Positions 46,306-58,472 of a stretch of DNA of 64,000 nt are shown here, in pieces. Position numbers and translations under genes: made by a program. Positions within the stretch are counted from its first letter, which is position 1. Each line of letters opens with the position of its first letter. Origin of the DNA: Capsicum annuum (Eukaryota > Streptophyta > Magnoliopsida > Solanales > Solanaceae); contig NC_061115.1 of the NCBI RefSeq assembly GCF_002878395.1, positions 155,443,192-155,507,191 of the forward strand, read 5' to 3'. The notes under the pieces are model-generated. The model ran no database searches. It was not told the origin of the DNA and was given only the letters and a program-made list of their open reading frames with translations.

Positions 46306-49300
46306 ACAGTTGATAGTCCCAGGGTATCTGCGATGTCGCATTGGGTAGAATCTTTTTTATAGGTATGTAGCGCACCATACTTATAAGGTGGAAGATACTA
46401 AGCATTTAGGAATATCTCTCTTTCTTCATATTCTAGTTTATGCTATAAAGCCTTCATATTTCTCTTTCGTACTCTAGTTCGTGCTATAGCGTCGTCTGTA
46501 TGAAAGTTTTCCCTATCCTTTCCTTACTCTAATATTATTATATTTGTCTCATTGTTGAGGCGATTTAAGTGCAGAAGCTTAGAGTCTAAATAATGTAGTC
46601 TTTTCAAATTGAGACATAAATAATTATGAAATTTGACAAGAACTTAAGAGGAGTCCATAGGTGCTTTAAAGTGTATTGATTTAAGATTATATCCCGATCT
46701 ATATCAATCAAGCATTTTATCTGAGGAATAGAGTGTATTCAGTCCCCTTTGATAAAACCCTTACTGCAGATGTCATGCTTAAGGGTAATAATGTGTGGCA
46801 GAATGCTGGAACATTACTTCCACCTGAGTAGTAGTAAGTGATGAAGTGTAATAACCTATGAGCTGTAAGATGGTCCAGAAGTTAGTGATATAGAATCTAA
46901 ATTCTAGAAGTCAGAGTGAGGATGAATTTCTGAATTAATAAGCTAGTTTTAGTTGTATAACCATTTGTTGAGGGATGAGTTGCCATTTTTTAGTGATAGA
47001 CTAATATGGTAGCAATAATTGTAGATTCTATGCTAGTTTGAGGAAGTGTTTGATTGTGATTATTATTTATTTAAAATAGGGAAGGAGCCTAGAGAGGATA
47101 GTTATGGTGGTTAGAGAAATCCCTTATAGGCTACGAATGGAATCGGTTAGATTAGTCAATAAGTTATGGGTAGAGACTCACTAGTGTAGATGGAATTTGA
47201 AGGTATTCTAAATATATGTATGGGTAAGTAAATATGATGTGAAAAAGTAGAACATGTTGATAAGATCGTAATGGGTTATATTATAAGATTAAGATCGACA
47301 ATCCCTATTATATTACTTTACCCTCCTTGATTGACTTTTCTCTAGCAGTTATAAACTAGTACTTCATGCAAGAAGGTATGTAGTGTATTTGGAGGTATAG
47401 TAGTGATGCCATGGAAGAGATAAGATTGTAGTTAGAAGTTAAGTGAAATGAGGTATTTGGGTTGATTTCCCAATTTGATGGACTAGTATAGTAGGTGTCA
47501 TGCTTCGTCGGTGGTACCTGATCGATGCTAAACTATAGGCTTGAACTTTAGATGTGGGGTATGGTGGTAAAAATAGTAGCTTAAGGTTAGTAAGACATGT
47601 TTTGTGGGAATGAAGTAGTGGGCTTGATGTAAGATATGAAATGGCCTAAGTTGGTAATTTGTAGGAGAAAGAGTGGATAATTGTTATATATGTACCTGAG
47701 GACTAAGGTGAAGAGATAAGGTGTGGTTGAGTCATTAAGAGGATAAGGGTGTTAGGTATACTAGAATAAGTTGAACCCTGAGGTAGCATGTTGTTAGATA
47801 AGTTGTGATGTATAAGGGTTTCTCGAGTACCTAGATTCCATTTTTGAATTTTGTAGTATGGAGAAGTCTGTGGAGTGGGTATATAGTGTTCATTAAAGTT
47901 GAACTTGAGGAATATAGGTAGGTAATAAGCGCCTTTGGTATAGTTTTGCAAATTTTCTTAAGTTGTAAGTTATATGATTAGAGGTTTAATGTGAGTATCT
48001 GAAGTGGTGGAGAATAAATTGTTATGTGATAAGGTGTGTGGATATGTATGCTCACATGAGTATGAGTTGTAGGGTGATAGCTATATAGGCTAGCAAAAGT
48101 TAACTGTAGCATTACCGAAAAGCAAGGCCTTCATAGTATAGTTCATCAGGTAGAGTTTAGAGTTTAAGTTTATGGTGATGTCTCATTTGTGTTGAAAGTT
48201 GTGGCTATAGATTTTGATGTGAGGTTATGTTCACAAGTTTAGGAGTGTGACTTTGATCTAAGGGGGAGATGATGGATTAAAATAGTTTCCAAATTTTCTT
48301 GTGGTGTCTAGATTTAAGTAAGAATCATGATAAATCCATTCCTATTCAAGCAAGGTCCTCCTACTTCAATTTGAATGGACATCTACAAATGTCTTATGTA
48401 TTCAAGTCTTGCCTATGTCTAAGGTTTGAGATCTCAATATAACTCATTTCATGTTCCAGCCTCTAAACTAGATGCAATAATGTCCCTCAGTGATCCAATA
48501 TTCCAAGTATCTAAGATCTATAATATATTGATCATGATCCATAAAAATCTATGTCTCACATTATGCTTGGTTCAAAGATAACTATGCTTTCTATATGTTA
48601 GCGATTCATTTTATGTTGGGATTAGCCAAAGTAATAAAGTTCAAGCTAACTCATGGCTAATTTAAGATTTTAAATGAGGATCAATTGCTTTAAGTGGCAA
48701 TCCTCTTCATAGTTGTTAACTACAAGAATTTTTGTTCTATGCTATATAGCTCATGATATTTGCACCCATGTTTCTCATTGTAGCTTGTCCTAAGAAATCA
48801 TGTTGTGTTGTATTTTTGTCGAACGACTCTTTAATTATGATCTATACACTTAATATATAAAGCACTTCATGTCTTTTATATCCTATCTTCACCTCATGTC
48901 CCTCCTTGAGTAGTGCAATATGTATAAGTTATGGTCTAATAGTGTTACTTTCATTCATACTATTTATGCTCAGGTCCTTCAATAACACTTCGTATGCTAG
49001 TATGATGGTGGTTGTGGAAGCGTGCAGATATTTTGGGTAGAGGAGTAGATGTTCTAGAAGGTGAGAATTTTGATGTGATTTCTTGAGTTGAGGTAATAGG
49101 AGAAGGTGGAAGAAGGAGATAACCTTTCATTACATGAAATAGTTAGGAAGGAGATCTGTGGTGAAAATCTTTGTGAGGGTGATCAAATTTGCTGGTCTTA
49201 GTGGGGAGATCCATGAAGTGGTTGTAGTAATTATAGGCTTGAAAGTTGTGGTTGAAGAAAACTCAAACCAATGTGTTATGTCGTTGGTACTCCTTAATTT

Positions 49301-49565
49301 AAAACACGAGTATGTTTGATGGTAGTGACAAGGTGAAGTAATTTTCTTAATGGGATGTAAAGTATAGGGTTCCGTTGCTTAAGTTAGCACCTTTTAACTC
49401 TGAGTTAGTCTTCAACATTGAAGTACTATGTATTGGGATTCAAACTCTTGTCGTTAGAAGTGCTATAGGAGAATTGTAAGTTGGAAATAATCCAGTATGT
49501 TATTTGTTGTTTGGGTCATAGTTGAGTAGTGTCTCTAGGTTTTAGGTCTATTCATTGTATCGTGT
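46306..49565 (+). other. LARD1 non-coding internal domain
   Basis: No open frame of note, and no gag, RT or integrase motif on either strand. The first 100 bp resemble the gag leader of element 1 (GTAGCGCACCATAC versus GTAGCGCGCCACAT), so a packaging or dimerisation leader may be retained. GACTTTGATCTAAGGGGGAG at 48248-48267 is conserved at 61068-61087 in LARD2 and looks like an internal polypurine tract. Confidence 0.75.
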
Positions 49566-50006
49566 TGTCATGAGCCGAATGTTCTGAACCATGAAGGCTC
49601 GGGTGCTCTTCTAAATATGATAATCCTGCAAAATGTTCATAAAATAAAAAGAAAATTTTGTAAAACAACACATAACAGAACCATGGTCAATCTCATAAAC
49701 TTGAACAATTTATAAATGGGAATTCTGAATATTCTAAACATGTGACAACCGTCTGTGAAATATCTAACATTACAAGAATCATCATAAGTCAGAAACAAAA
49801 TTGGGACAAGGCCCCCAGTAGACCATAAAATAAAGAAACAATAAGTTCTAAAAAAAAGGCCTTTTGAAATAGAGAAGGCTCACCAACTTCAACGTCTGAC
49901 ACACACGGATCTACTGTTGTATAGGACCGCGGGACTGAGCCTCATATCCAAAGATATAGGGGGTCAATAAATATGTACGGGTACGCAAAGCAATACAAAA
50001 TAGTGT

Positions 50007-50020
50007 ATTTTTATATATAA
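50007..50020 (-). promoter_or_regulatory. Candidate LTR TATA box, element C
   Basis: TTATATATAAAAAT on the minus strand, upstream of the R block, in the position equivalent to the LARD TATA boxes. Confidence 0.4.
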
Positions 50021-51369
50021 CATAAGGGAGATCATTTCATAAACATCATGCATAAAATAATTTAAAGCACATGGGCAACTTCAAATGACCATTCAAGCAA
50101 TTCTGTAGGTGCAAAACATTCTTTAGATTACTTCTGAGCTAGGGGGTACACCCTACTATTCTACAATCCATGGGCTATATGGAATCCTCCCTTAACTTGG
50201 TGGCAAATCCCACAACCCAAGTTTTCCACAAGGGTTGGGGTTTCTATTCTGATACGCCATAGGGCACTAAGCCAGCGTATAATTCTTCAGTGGGAACATA
50301 GTGAACCCGTATCGGCAAAACACGATTTTGGGTAATGATTTTTCTAAAATAATGCCGTCTTTGTTTAAACACCTAACTCTCTTTAAGCCCAATTTTAATC
50401 TTTTCTATACATACATAGTTCTAAGTTCAAAATCTGAAAAATCTGATTGAAAACTATTCCTTCTGTTCTATTCTATGTTACCATGGCATTATCTGCATTG
50501 GTATCGTCATACCAAGACTTGCAAGTCATATATCTAATCCATAAAGTTTCATGCATGATTTATTCAATTAAAACAATGTTCATTCCACCCAAGCATGCAA
50601 ATAGTATAAGGGAATTCATATTTCGAAACACAAGTCAAAACCATGCAAAGTTTCTATCCTTTAAACAATTTATACAAGTGGTGGTCAATTTCTCAAAAAA
50701 ATTCCTAAAATTCCTTCAATTACCACTCTTAGCATTTAAATCATAATAATATCCCCCTATCCCCCTCTTAACCATCATAAAATTCATATAAGATAAATAG
50801 GCTCTTGACTTATACTTTAAATCATGCAGTTTAGGAATTCACAACTTGTAAACCAAGTAGTAAGACAATGGGAGAGGGGAAGATTTGATAATTCATGCTC
50901 TCAATTCATATTTCAAAGCTTCAAACACATATATACATATATACTAGTCAAATCAATTTCGAGGGAAGGCCTCAAGACCAAAACAATATTATCAAAGGCA
51001 TCAAAAACATGATTATAGTTGTAAATCCAAAACCCTTTTTGTAAATTCATGATTTCTAAACCTTTAACATAATTAAGAAGAGCTTACTATGACTATGTAG
51101 TTTTAGGAAAACCTCACATACCTTATTTCACTTTGAAGGAAGGGTGGAACCCGAATCTCGATTAAGATCTTAAAACTCTTGACTTTTAAGGATGAATTCT
51201 TGATCTTTGGGGAAACGATGAGGGTTTTGATTTAAGAGAGTAGGGGTAGTTTCTGATGTATTTTTCCCTAAACACATAATAATTTCATGTTATGACTGAG
51301 TTTAGTTGAGGGAGATATACTAAAATACCCTTCCTGCACAAAAATTTAAAAGAAAAACATGAACTGGGC

Positions 51370-51515
51370 ACCCGGCGCATTACATGATGCGACACATCGA
51401 TATCGCATTGGTACACTGCTTTATCGATGCGATCTTCAATGCGGTCCGACAATATCTCATTTGTTCACTATTTCATCAATGTGATCATCAATGTGGTGCA
51501 TCAACATCTCATCGA
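51370..51515 (-). repeat. CpG half-site cassette, element C LTR
   Basis: ATGCGA (51387-51392), 10-bp spacer, TCGCAT (51403-51408) is a perfect 6-bp inverted repeat, 374-395 bp from the LTR start. Degenerate further units (GCGATCTTCAATGCGG and TGTGATCATCAATGTGG) follow to 51505, with CpG replaced by TG or CA. Confidence 0.85.
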
Positions 51516-51782
51516 GCCACTACTTTTGACATCCAAACATATTTCATTCCTCGTCCAAAAAATCAAAACCTTCTTCAAAACACCCTCTTTTCATCCTTGA
51601 TCATGAATCAACTTTAAAATCCAAGTATCGGGGTTGGAAAGATTGATTTAAGAAACACCAAAGTTCAGTATCTATTACTGAGGCTAAGTCATTTTTGATA
51701 ATTAGAAATATTTCAAGTTGCTAGTTTCTCAAGCGTGCTACTAGGTGTGGTACCATGCTTAAAATTTTTATGGGGTATTACA

Positions 51783-51800
51783 TTATCCCCCAATGGGATC
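51783..51800 (-). other. Polypurine tract, element C
   Basis: The minus strand reads ATCCCATTGGGGGATAA before TGTAATACCCC. Confidence 0.75.
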
Positions 51801-51899
51801 ATTTGTCCCCGAATAATGGCGCGGGACACATATAAGTTGATTAATCTCACTGAAGAGAAGATAAAAAGAATAGGGCAAGGATTTTACCTTCTATATCGT

Positions 51900-53400
51900 T
51901 ATTCACCAGATCAAAGACATTTGGGTATCTTTCACGCATATTATCCTCTGACTCCTAAGTAGCTTCCTCAGCCTTTTGATTCATCCACATCACCTTAACC
52001 GAAGTTATTTCCTTGCTTCTCAACTTCTGGACTTGGTGATCCAAAATAGCAATTCATTCTTCTTCATATGACAAGGAGTTATTCATATTGATTTCCTCAA
52101 TAGGTAACACCAAGGAATGATCCCCAAGACAATTTTTCAACATAGACACATGGAACAAGGGATATACAAAACCCATGCTCACAGGCAAATCTAATTCATA
52201 GGTAACCCCATATATCCTTCTCAGAATCTAGTATGGTCCTATATAATGAGGACGAATCTTTCCCTTCTTTCCAAAATGCATGACCTCCTTTATAGGGGAG
52301 ACTTTGAGAAACATCCAATCACCAACCTCAAATCCCAACTCTTTTCTCCTAACATCAGTTTAGGACTTCTGATGACTCTGAGCTATCTTAAGTCATTCTC
52401 TAATGATTTTCACCTACTCCATTTCCTGATGAACAAGGTCAAGCCCAAATAACCGGGTTTCACCCATTTCATACCAACTAATAAGTGATCTATATCTCCT
52501 CCTATAGAGTGCATTGAAAGGATCCATCTTAATTTTGGCGTGGTAGGTATTATTGTAGGTGAATTCCATCAATGGAAAATAATCTACCCATCTACCCTTA
52601 AAGTCAATTACACAGGCTCTCAACATATCCTCAAGAGTCTGAATAGTGCGATCATCTTGCCTAACGAACTGAGGGTGGAAAGAAGTAACTAGGTGCACTT
52701 GGGTACCTAAACCCCTCTGAAAAGATCACCGAAAATGAGAAAAAAATTAGGTACCTCGATTTGATATTATGGATATTGGTGCCCCATGAAAGCGAACTAT
52801 TTCTTTAATGTACAGCTTGGCATAATCATCTCTCGAGTAATTAGTACTCACAGGAAGAAAGTAGGCTAACTTGGTCATCCAGTCTAGAATCACCCAAATG
52901 GAATCATATTGGTTTCAGGACCTCGGAAGCCCTGTGATGAAATCCATATTGATCATGTCCCACTTCCATATAGGCAAATCTATCACTTAAGAAGTACCAC
53001 CTGGTCTGAAATGTTCCACATTAACTTATTGACAATTCAAACCCTTGGAAACAAAATCAGCAACATCACATTTCATATTATTCCACCAATATATATCTTT
53101 AAGATCATGATATATTTTAGTAGAGCCTGGGTGAACAATATATCTCGAAGTGTGAGATTCATCAACAGTCCTCTCTCGCAAACCATCAATATTCGATACA
53201 CACAACCTACCTTGATACCTCAAAATACCATCACCGCCAATTTCAAATGCTATCACCTTATATTGACCCACATCTTTCTTAATTTGCAACAGGATGAGGT
53301 CTTTGGCTTTCTTTTCCTTCACTTCAGCACATAGGGAAGATTTAGCCATGTTATGAGCAATTACTCCCCCATCTTGAGAATCAACCATCAAAACCATTGG
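51900..53400 (-). pseudogene. pol: Element C integrase and chromodomain-type tail, broken
   Basis: The zinc-binding region (within 53026-53397) has SHTSRYIVHPGSTKIYHDL and SKGLNC, where the first Cys of the pair is Gly. The core keeps the first Asp (VILDWMTK, about 52890). The second reads Asn (ISNRGT, about 52765) and is followed by a stop. The Glu position reads Asp in [15 protein letters not shown] (52414-52698). The tail, VQKLRSKEITSVKVMW and RERYPNVF (51930-52030), is the chromodomain-type end. So the active site is altered at two of three positions. Confidence 0.85.
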
Positions 53401-53509
53401 TTTGCTAGTCGATGAATATATTTCACCATCTCTCTTTTTCCTTCCTCAACATGAGGAAGACTGTCCATTGAAAAACTGTTAAGGGCATTGGCCACCACAT
53501 TAGCCTTGA

Positions 53510-53960
53510 CATGATGATTGTGCAAGCTCATTTCATAATCCTTTAACAGCTCCAACCAATGCCTCTGTCTGAGATTAAGTTCTTTCTACGAGAAAACATA
53601 CTGCAAACTCGTGTGGTAAGTAAATATATAAATATGTACCCCATAAAGATAATGCCACCAAATTTTAAGTGCAAATACCACAGTCGCTAACTCCAAGTCA
53701 AGGGTAGGGTAATTTTGCTCGTGCACCTTCAACTACATAGATAAACAAGATACCATCTTACTATGCTGCATAAGTACACACCCAAGACCCATCTGTGACA
53801 TATCACAGTGCACAAGGAAACCTTCTGTACCCTCAGAAAGGGTCAATACAGGTGCAGTACTCAACTTGTATTTCAACTTCTCAAAACTATTCTCGCAGGA
53901 GTCAGACCACATAAATTTCACCTTTTTCTATGCCAACCTGGCAAGTGGAGTAGCTATAAA
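53510..53960 (-). pseudogene. pol: Element C RNase H remnant
   Basis: MKFMWSDSCENSFEKLKYKL, then FLVHCDMSQMGLGCVL with the first catalytic Asp. The FTDHKSLQ block reads FTYHTSLQ and the terminal VADALS reads VANALN, so two acidic residues are lost. Confidence 0.8.
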
Positions 53961-53999
53961 AGAAAAAATCTTTATAAGCCTTCTGTAATACCCTGCCAA

Positions 54000-54830
54000 A
54001 CCCAATAAGCTCCGATGTCGGTTGGGGTCATTGGTCTAGGCCATTTTCTCACTGCCTTATTCTTTTGGGGTTCAAATTTAATTCCCTCACTAGACACAAA
54101 ATGCCTAAGAAAACAGTAGAACTAAATAAAAGAATTCACACTTGGAAAAATTTACATACAATCTATGATCTTTGAGTGTTTGAAAAATAATTCAGAAAAG
54201 ATTGGAATGATCCTTCTCACTCTTAGAATAAATCAAAATGTCGTCAATAAAACTATGAAAAATAGATCTAGAAACTAATGAAGCACCCTATTCATTAGGT
54301 CCATGATAGCTGCAGGGGTGTTAGTCAATCCAAAAGACATGACTAAGAAATCATAATGGCCATATCATGTTTGAAAAACTGTTTTGGGAATATCAGCCTC
54401 CCAACCTTCAACTGATAATACCCTGAACGAAGGTCTATCTTGGATAAACACTTATCACCCTGAAGTTGGTCAAAAAGATCATTAATTCTAGTAGAGGGTA
54501 TTTATTCTTAATAGTGACCTTATTCAACTAACGATAGTCTATACCCATATAAAGGGAACCGTTTTTCTTACTTACAAAAAGTACAAGTGCTCCCCAAGGA
54601 GAAACACTAGGTCAGATAAAATGCTTATTAAAAAGATTCATATGTTAATCTTCCAACTTTTTCAATTCTGCAAGAGCCATTCTATATGGCTGAACAGAAA
54701 AAGTATGGATATCTGGCAACAAATCAATTCCAAAATCTATCTCCCTATTCGGAGGTATACCTAGGAGATCATTTGTAAAGACTTTAAGAAATTCATTAAC
54801 TATAGGAATAGATTAGAGAGAAGGACTTTT
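54000..54830 (-). pseudogene. pol: Element C reverse transcriptase, broken
   Basis: IPPNREIDFGIDLLPDIHTF, PYRMALAELKKLE, SVSPWGALVLFVSKKNGSLY and IDYR-LNKVTIKNKYPL are seen with several stops. GHYDFLVMSFGLTNTPA (about 54330-54380) precedes the catalytic FIDDILIYS (about 54230-54260), which is intact. Confidence 0.85.
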
Positions 54831-54959
54831 AGCATTGGAATTTGTGACCCGAATAAGGTGATACAAGAAGCCCTTGAAAATAAGTTTACGGGCTTTGAGG
54901 TAGAATATGAATTTCCTTTTAAGTTCTAACGAATACCCCTTCTATTCTAACACTGATTC

Positions 54960-55300
54960 ATTCGAAAAATAGAAAGTAATTTTTTGGGTCCTACAGTATA
55001 GGACGGCATAGCACGAGTGGAGCTCATCTATTCCCAAGATAGCATCAAAATTAATCATGTCAAGATTTATAAGGTCGACCACAGTATCATGATTACAAAC
55101 AGACACTACATAATTTTTGTACACTCTTCTAGCCACAATAGAGTCACCAACAAGAGTGGAAACAGAGAAAGGTTCAGGAATATTTTTTTAGGTTCAAAGC
55201 CAAAACCAACGGCTTCATAAGGGGTCACATAACAGAAGGTAGATCCGGGTCAAGTAACACATACACATTATGGGAGAAAATCTGTAACATACCGGTGACC
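54960..55300 (-). pseudogene. pol: Element C protease remnant
   Basis: NVYVLLDP reaches the active-site Asp-Pro (about 55245-55275). The frame is then lost, with the expected downstream residues appearing in another frame. VDLINLDMINFDAILGIDEL (54942-55136) is the second conserved block. Confidence 0.75.
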
Positions 55301-55399
55301 ACATTTGTTGATGCCTCTGTATCCTGGTATTTAGATAGAGCATACAGTTGAATGTGACTGCTCCCGATAGCTAAGGTATCACATTTGAGCAGTGGTGGT

Positions 55400-56653
55400 G
55401 GTATGGAGGAATTTGCTTGTGATTTTGCACCACTGAAGTTTCCTCTTATGGATTGGTAGTCTCTTTGAAAATGGCCTGGTTGACCACAAGTATAATATAT
55501 CAGCCTACCCAACTGACACTTCCCTAGGTGATTTTTACCTTAATTTTGACATTGTGGGAAAAACTGAGGTGGCTGAGCTATAATACCTTGGGACTGAGTA
55601 GCTTATATTCCCGGTCCACAGTTAGGCTGGAAATTCTAAAATCACCGATCGACTGGAGGTTTGGGTGCTAGAGAGCTGGCTGTGGACTGAGCGTTACTCC
55701 AAACTTTTTATTTAGCCACTAGTTACCCTAATTACCATCTTGGTGTTGACTATTGTTCTGGTCTGCCGGTCTGGCCCTCTTGTCCTGTCTGTCTTTCTCT
55801 ATTGGTTCAGTAACCCTCTTCTTCTTCTTCTGAAATTGTTGCATGTGAATGAGTAATTTGGAGAAATCCATATCCCTGTTGAGCATTGCCCCCTTGCACT
55901 TCAACACCAAATCATATAAGAGACCGGATGTAAACTATCTCAAGCGGGCCCTTACATTCCCCACTAATTTTAAGGCATAACGGGATAGCTAATTGAATTT
56001 TATGGTGTAATCCTTGACACTCATCCTTCCCTATTTCCAATTTATGAACTCTTCAGCCCTGGACTCCTTCAACTACTGAGAAAAGAATCATTCTCAGAAA
56101 GCTTTCATAAATTTTCCCCATATAGAAGGCTCGGCATTATTCCCCCCTCCATGAACCTTCCCACTTATTGTACCACTAATTTGCTACCTCCTTTAGTTAA
56201 TAGGCCACTAGTTCAACCCATTCTACTTTATCCATATGCATAATTCAAAAAAATTTCTCCATCTCATCCACAAACTCCTATGGGTCCTCCTCAACCTTTG
56301 TATCTATAAACATATGCCGATTCAACCTCATAAACTATCCCACCTGTGTAGCCTCGGATACACCAGATGCAGTCCTAATATCCTCCGACAGTCTGGTCTA
56401 GGAGGCTACCAACTATGAAATTATACGTATCGACTGTTAGAACTTCATATTTGATACCTCTCTCTGGGGAGGTTGGGTATGGTTAATCCCAGACAGGAGA
56501 GTCCTATGTGCCCTGAGTGGGTTAGTCTTAACAGGAGGGACTCCTGGAGCAGCAACAAATTCAGGAGAGTGAGCTATATTCTATCCTCAACCCATGAGTA
56601 GGGCAGACTTTCTCAGCTAGGGTATTATGTTTATTATAGTAATGATGAGGCAT
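55400..56653 (-). pseudogene. gag: Element C gag, broken
   Basis: An ATG at 56653 (minus strand) begins MPPHHYYNKHNTLAEKV, preceded by ATATTTCAGAGAAG. Capsid remnants follow (QVG-FMRLNRH near 56330 and EEDP-EFVDEMEKF near 56270). The C-terminal part at 55728-55910 has CKGAMLNRDMDFSKLLIHMQ and a Lys-rich stretch from a TTC microsatellite. The zinc knuckle near 55470-55500 reads YYTCGQPGHFQRDY, with first and last Cys changed to Tyr. Confidence 0.82.
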
Positions 56654-57075
56654 GATAGCTTCTCTGAAATATAAGATACCACTAATTAGAGGACATTCAG
56701 TGTAACACCCTACATTTTTTAGCTAAAAAGCAAACTGTCATTCCTACATGTGTAAGCTCTAATTCCATAGTTTATATTTAAATTCTTATGTCATGACTTT
56801 TTTCCTAGTGTATGAAGTGATTATGAGGTGAAAAGTGTTCATAAAAATTACATGGATAGAATTTGAGCTAAGATTCATTCATTCATCAAAAGTTTGATAT
56901 TTGATTCTTCTAGGGTCTACTTCAAACATGTATAACTTTCTATACACATAAAAATTTTCATCTTAAAACCTACCAAAGTGTACATAATTGAATTATCTTT
57001 CCAACAATACCAACTTCCCCTAAAACCAATAACCTTGAAAAAGTTATGGTATTTTTCGTGTGAGGTAGTAAGACG

Positions 57076-57125
57076 ATCTGATCTTGACACGTTGCGTTAA
57101 CTGCGCCCCGACACAAAACCTGACC
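57076..57125 (+). repeat. CpG cassette, LARD2 5' LTR (decayed)
   Basis: Aligned with the 3' LTR copy, the half-sites read CTGA and TTGC around a 10-bp spacer (57078-57095), where the 3' LTR has GCGA and TCGC. The changed positions are mostly CpG-to-TG or CA. Confidence 0.75.
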
Positions 57126-58464
57126 CCGATATTTTTTAAGTTCCTAATGGGTCTAGGGGCATTTTGTTCACCTCTACCCACCCAAAATCCATCTATAACA
57201 TAGAAGTTTAGCCCTAAGAAGCCAAAATTGCCTATTATTCACTCTTTCTCTTAAAATAAAAACCCTAACTCCTTCCCCAAAGATCAAGAACTCATCTCTA
57301 GGATCAAGATTTCCAAGAAAACTGAATAAGATTTTGATTCCATTCATCTAACTACCAAATCTAAGGTACGTAGGGTTTTTCTAAAACTACATGGGCTGGT
57401 TTAAACACTTTGAATATGACTTAAAGTTTAGAGTTCATGAAATTATAAAGGGGTTTTGAAATTTACATTTTGATTGTGCATTATAGACACTTAGATGGAA
57501 TTATAGTTTTGGTCTTGAGGCCTTTCCCCAAAATTAATTTGTAATCTTATATATATATAAATATATATGTATGAAATTGAGTTTAATAGTCAATTGAGAT
57601 CATGACTATTTATACTCCATCTCATGTTGCAACACTTCTTGATTTTAGAATGTTATGAGTTAAGAATGTTATTTAGAAACATGGTACCAATGTTCTTAAT
57701 TTTCAAATTGATGTGAGGAGGGTTTTGCATGTTGATAAATTTTGAGTATATATAATGAAAGAATTGCTTGGTTTGATAAAAATATATGACCACCACACGT
57801 TTATTTGAAATTGATTAACAGGATGAGAATCTTTGCATGATTTTGAATTATGCTTTGAAATATGAATCCTCTTATACTTATATAAATGCTTTGGTGGTCT
57901 GAACATTATTTTAAATGAGAGAATCTTGCATGATATCATATGGCTTAGAAAATATGACTTGCAAGTCTTGGTATGATGATAGCAATACAAATAATGCCAT
58001 GGTAATTCAGAATCGAACATAATGCAAATTTTCATTTAGATTTTTAGTTTTTGAACTTAGAACTATGAATGTCTAGAAAAGGTTTAAATGGGCATAAAGA
58101 GATATAAGGTGGTTACCCAAAGAAGGAACGAGCTCAGAAAACTTATTTCCCAAAACTGCATTTTGCCAATATGGGTTATTATTTTCGCTAGAGGGATTAT
58201 ACGTTGGAATAGTATCCTGTGGCTTATCAAAATTAGAAACTCTAACTCTTGCGGCAAACTTGGGTTGGGGTCTTGTTTGCCGATTTAAGGGCGGACTCGA
58301 TATAGCCCGTAGGGTCATAGAATTGTAGAGTGTACAACCTAACTCAGAAGTAATACAAAGAATAGAATTGTATTGACAAGAATGTTTTATGATTATCAAC
58401 GATTTGCCCATGTATTTTTAAACTATATCATGCATGAGGTTTCATGAGTTACTCTAATCTACTT

Positions 58465-58472
58465 TATATATA
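58465..58472 (+). promoter_or_regulatory. Candidate LTR TATA box, LARD2
   Basis: TATATATA about 45 bp upstream of the R block, equivalent in position to LARD1. Confidence 0.4.

Larger units (their letters stand above)
43900..49565 (+). mobile_element. LARD1: non-coding LTR retrotransposon, interrupted by element C
   Basis: An LTR of 2390 bp with TGTAACACCC and GTCATGACA termini is followed by a perfect initiator-Met PBS and then 3.3 kb of internal sequence that contains no recognisable gag or pol. The internal sequence is collinear with that of LARD2 (58948 onward), including a 23-base identical stretch at 46471-46493 and 59089-59111. Two copies sharing a non-coding interior is the definition of a LARD-type element. 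The right side stops at 49565, where element C begins. The left flank is AAGAT. Confidence 0.8.
49566..51782 (-). repeat. Element C 3' LTR
   Basis: Plus reading TGTCATGAGCC...GGGGTATTACA, 2217 bp. The R region (49880-49975), read in reverse, matches LARD1 and LARD2 R sequences. Confidence 0.87.
49566..56700 (-). mobile_element. Element C: Ty3/gypsy chromovirus, 5' end beyond the window
   Basis: On the minus strand gag, protease, RT, RNase H, integrase, chromodomain-type tail, polypurine tract and 3' LTR follow in gypsy order. The gag leader is cut at 56700 by LARD2, so PBS and 5' LTR should lie to the right of LARD2, outside the window. The LTR is related to those of LARD1 and LARD2. Inserted in LARD1, with flank CGTGT at 49561-49565. 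Confidence 0.87.

Noticed and set aside
52909..53334. Plus-strand open frame of 141 codons
   Set aside because: Lies antisense to the element C integrase zinc-binding region, which is the recognisable coding strand.
4411..56700. Endogenous pararetrovirus
   Set aside because: RT is followed by RNase H and then integrase, LTRs and PBS are present, and no movement-protein or coat-protein region was seen; these are Ty3/gypsy retrotransposons.
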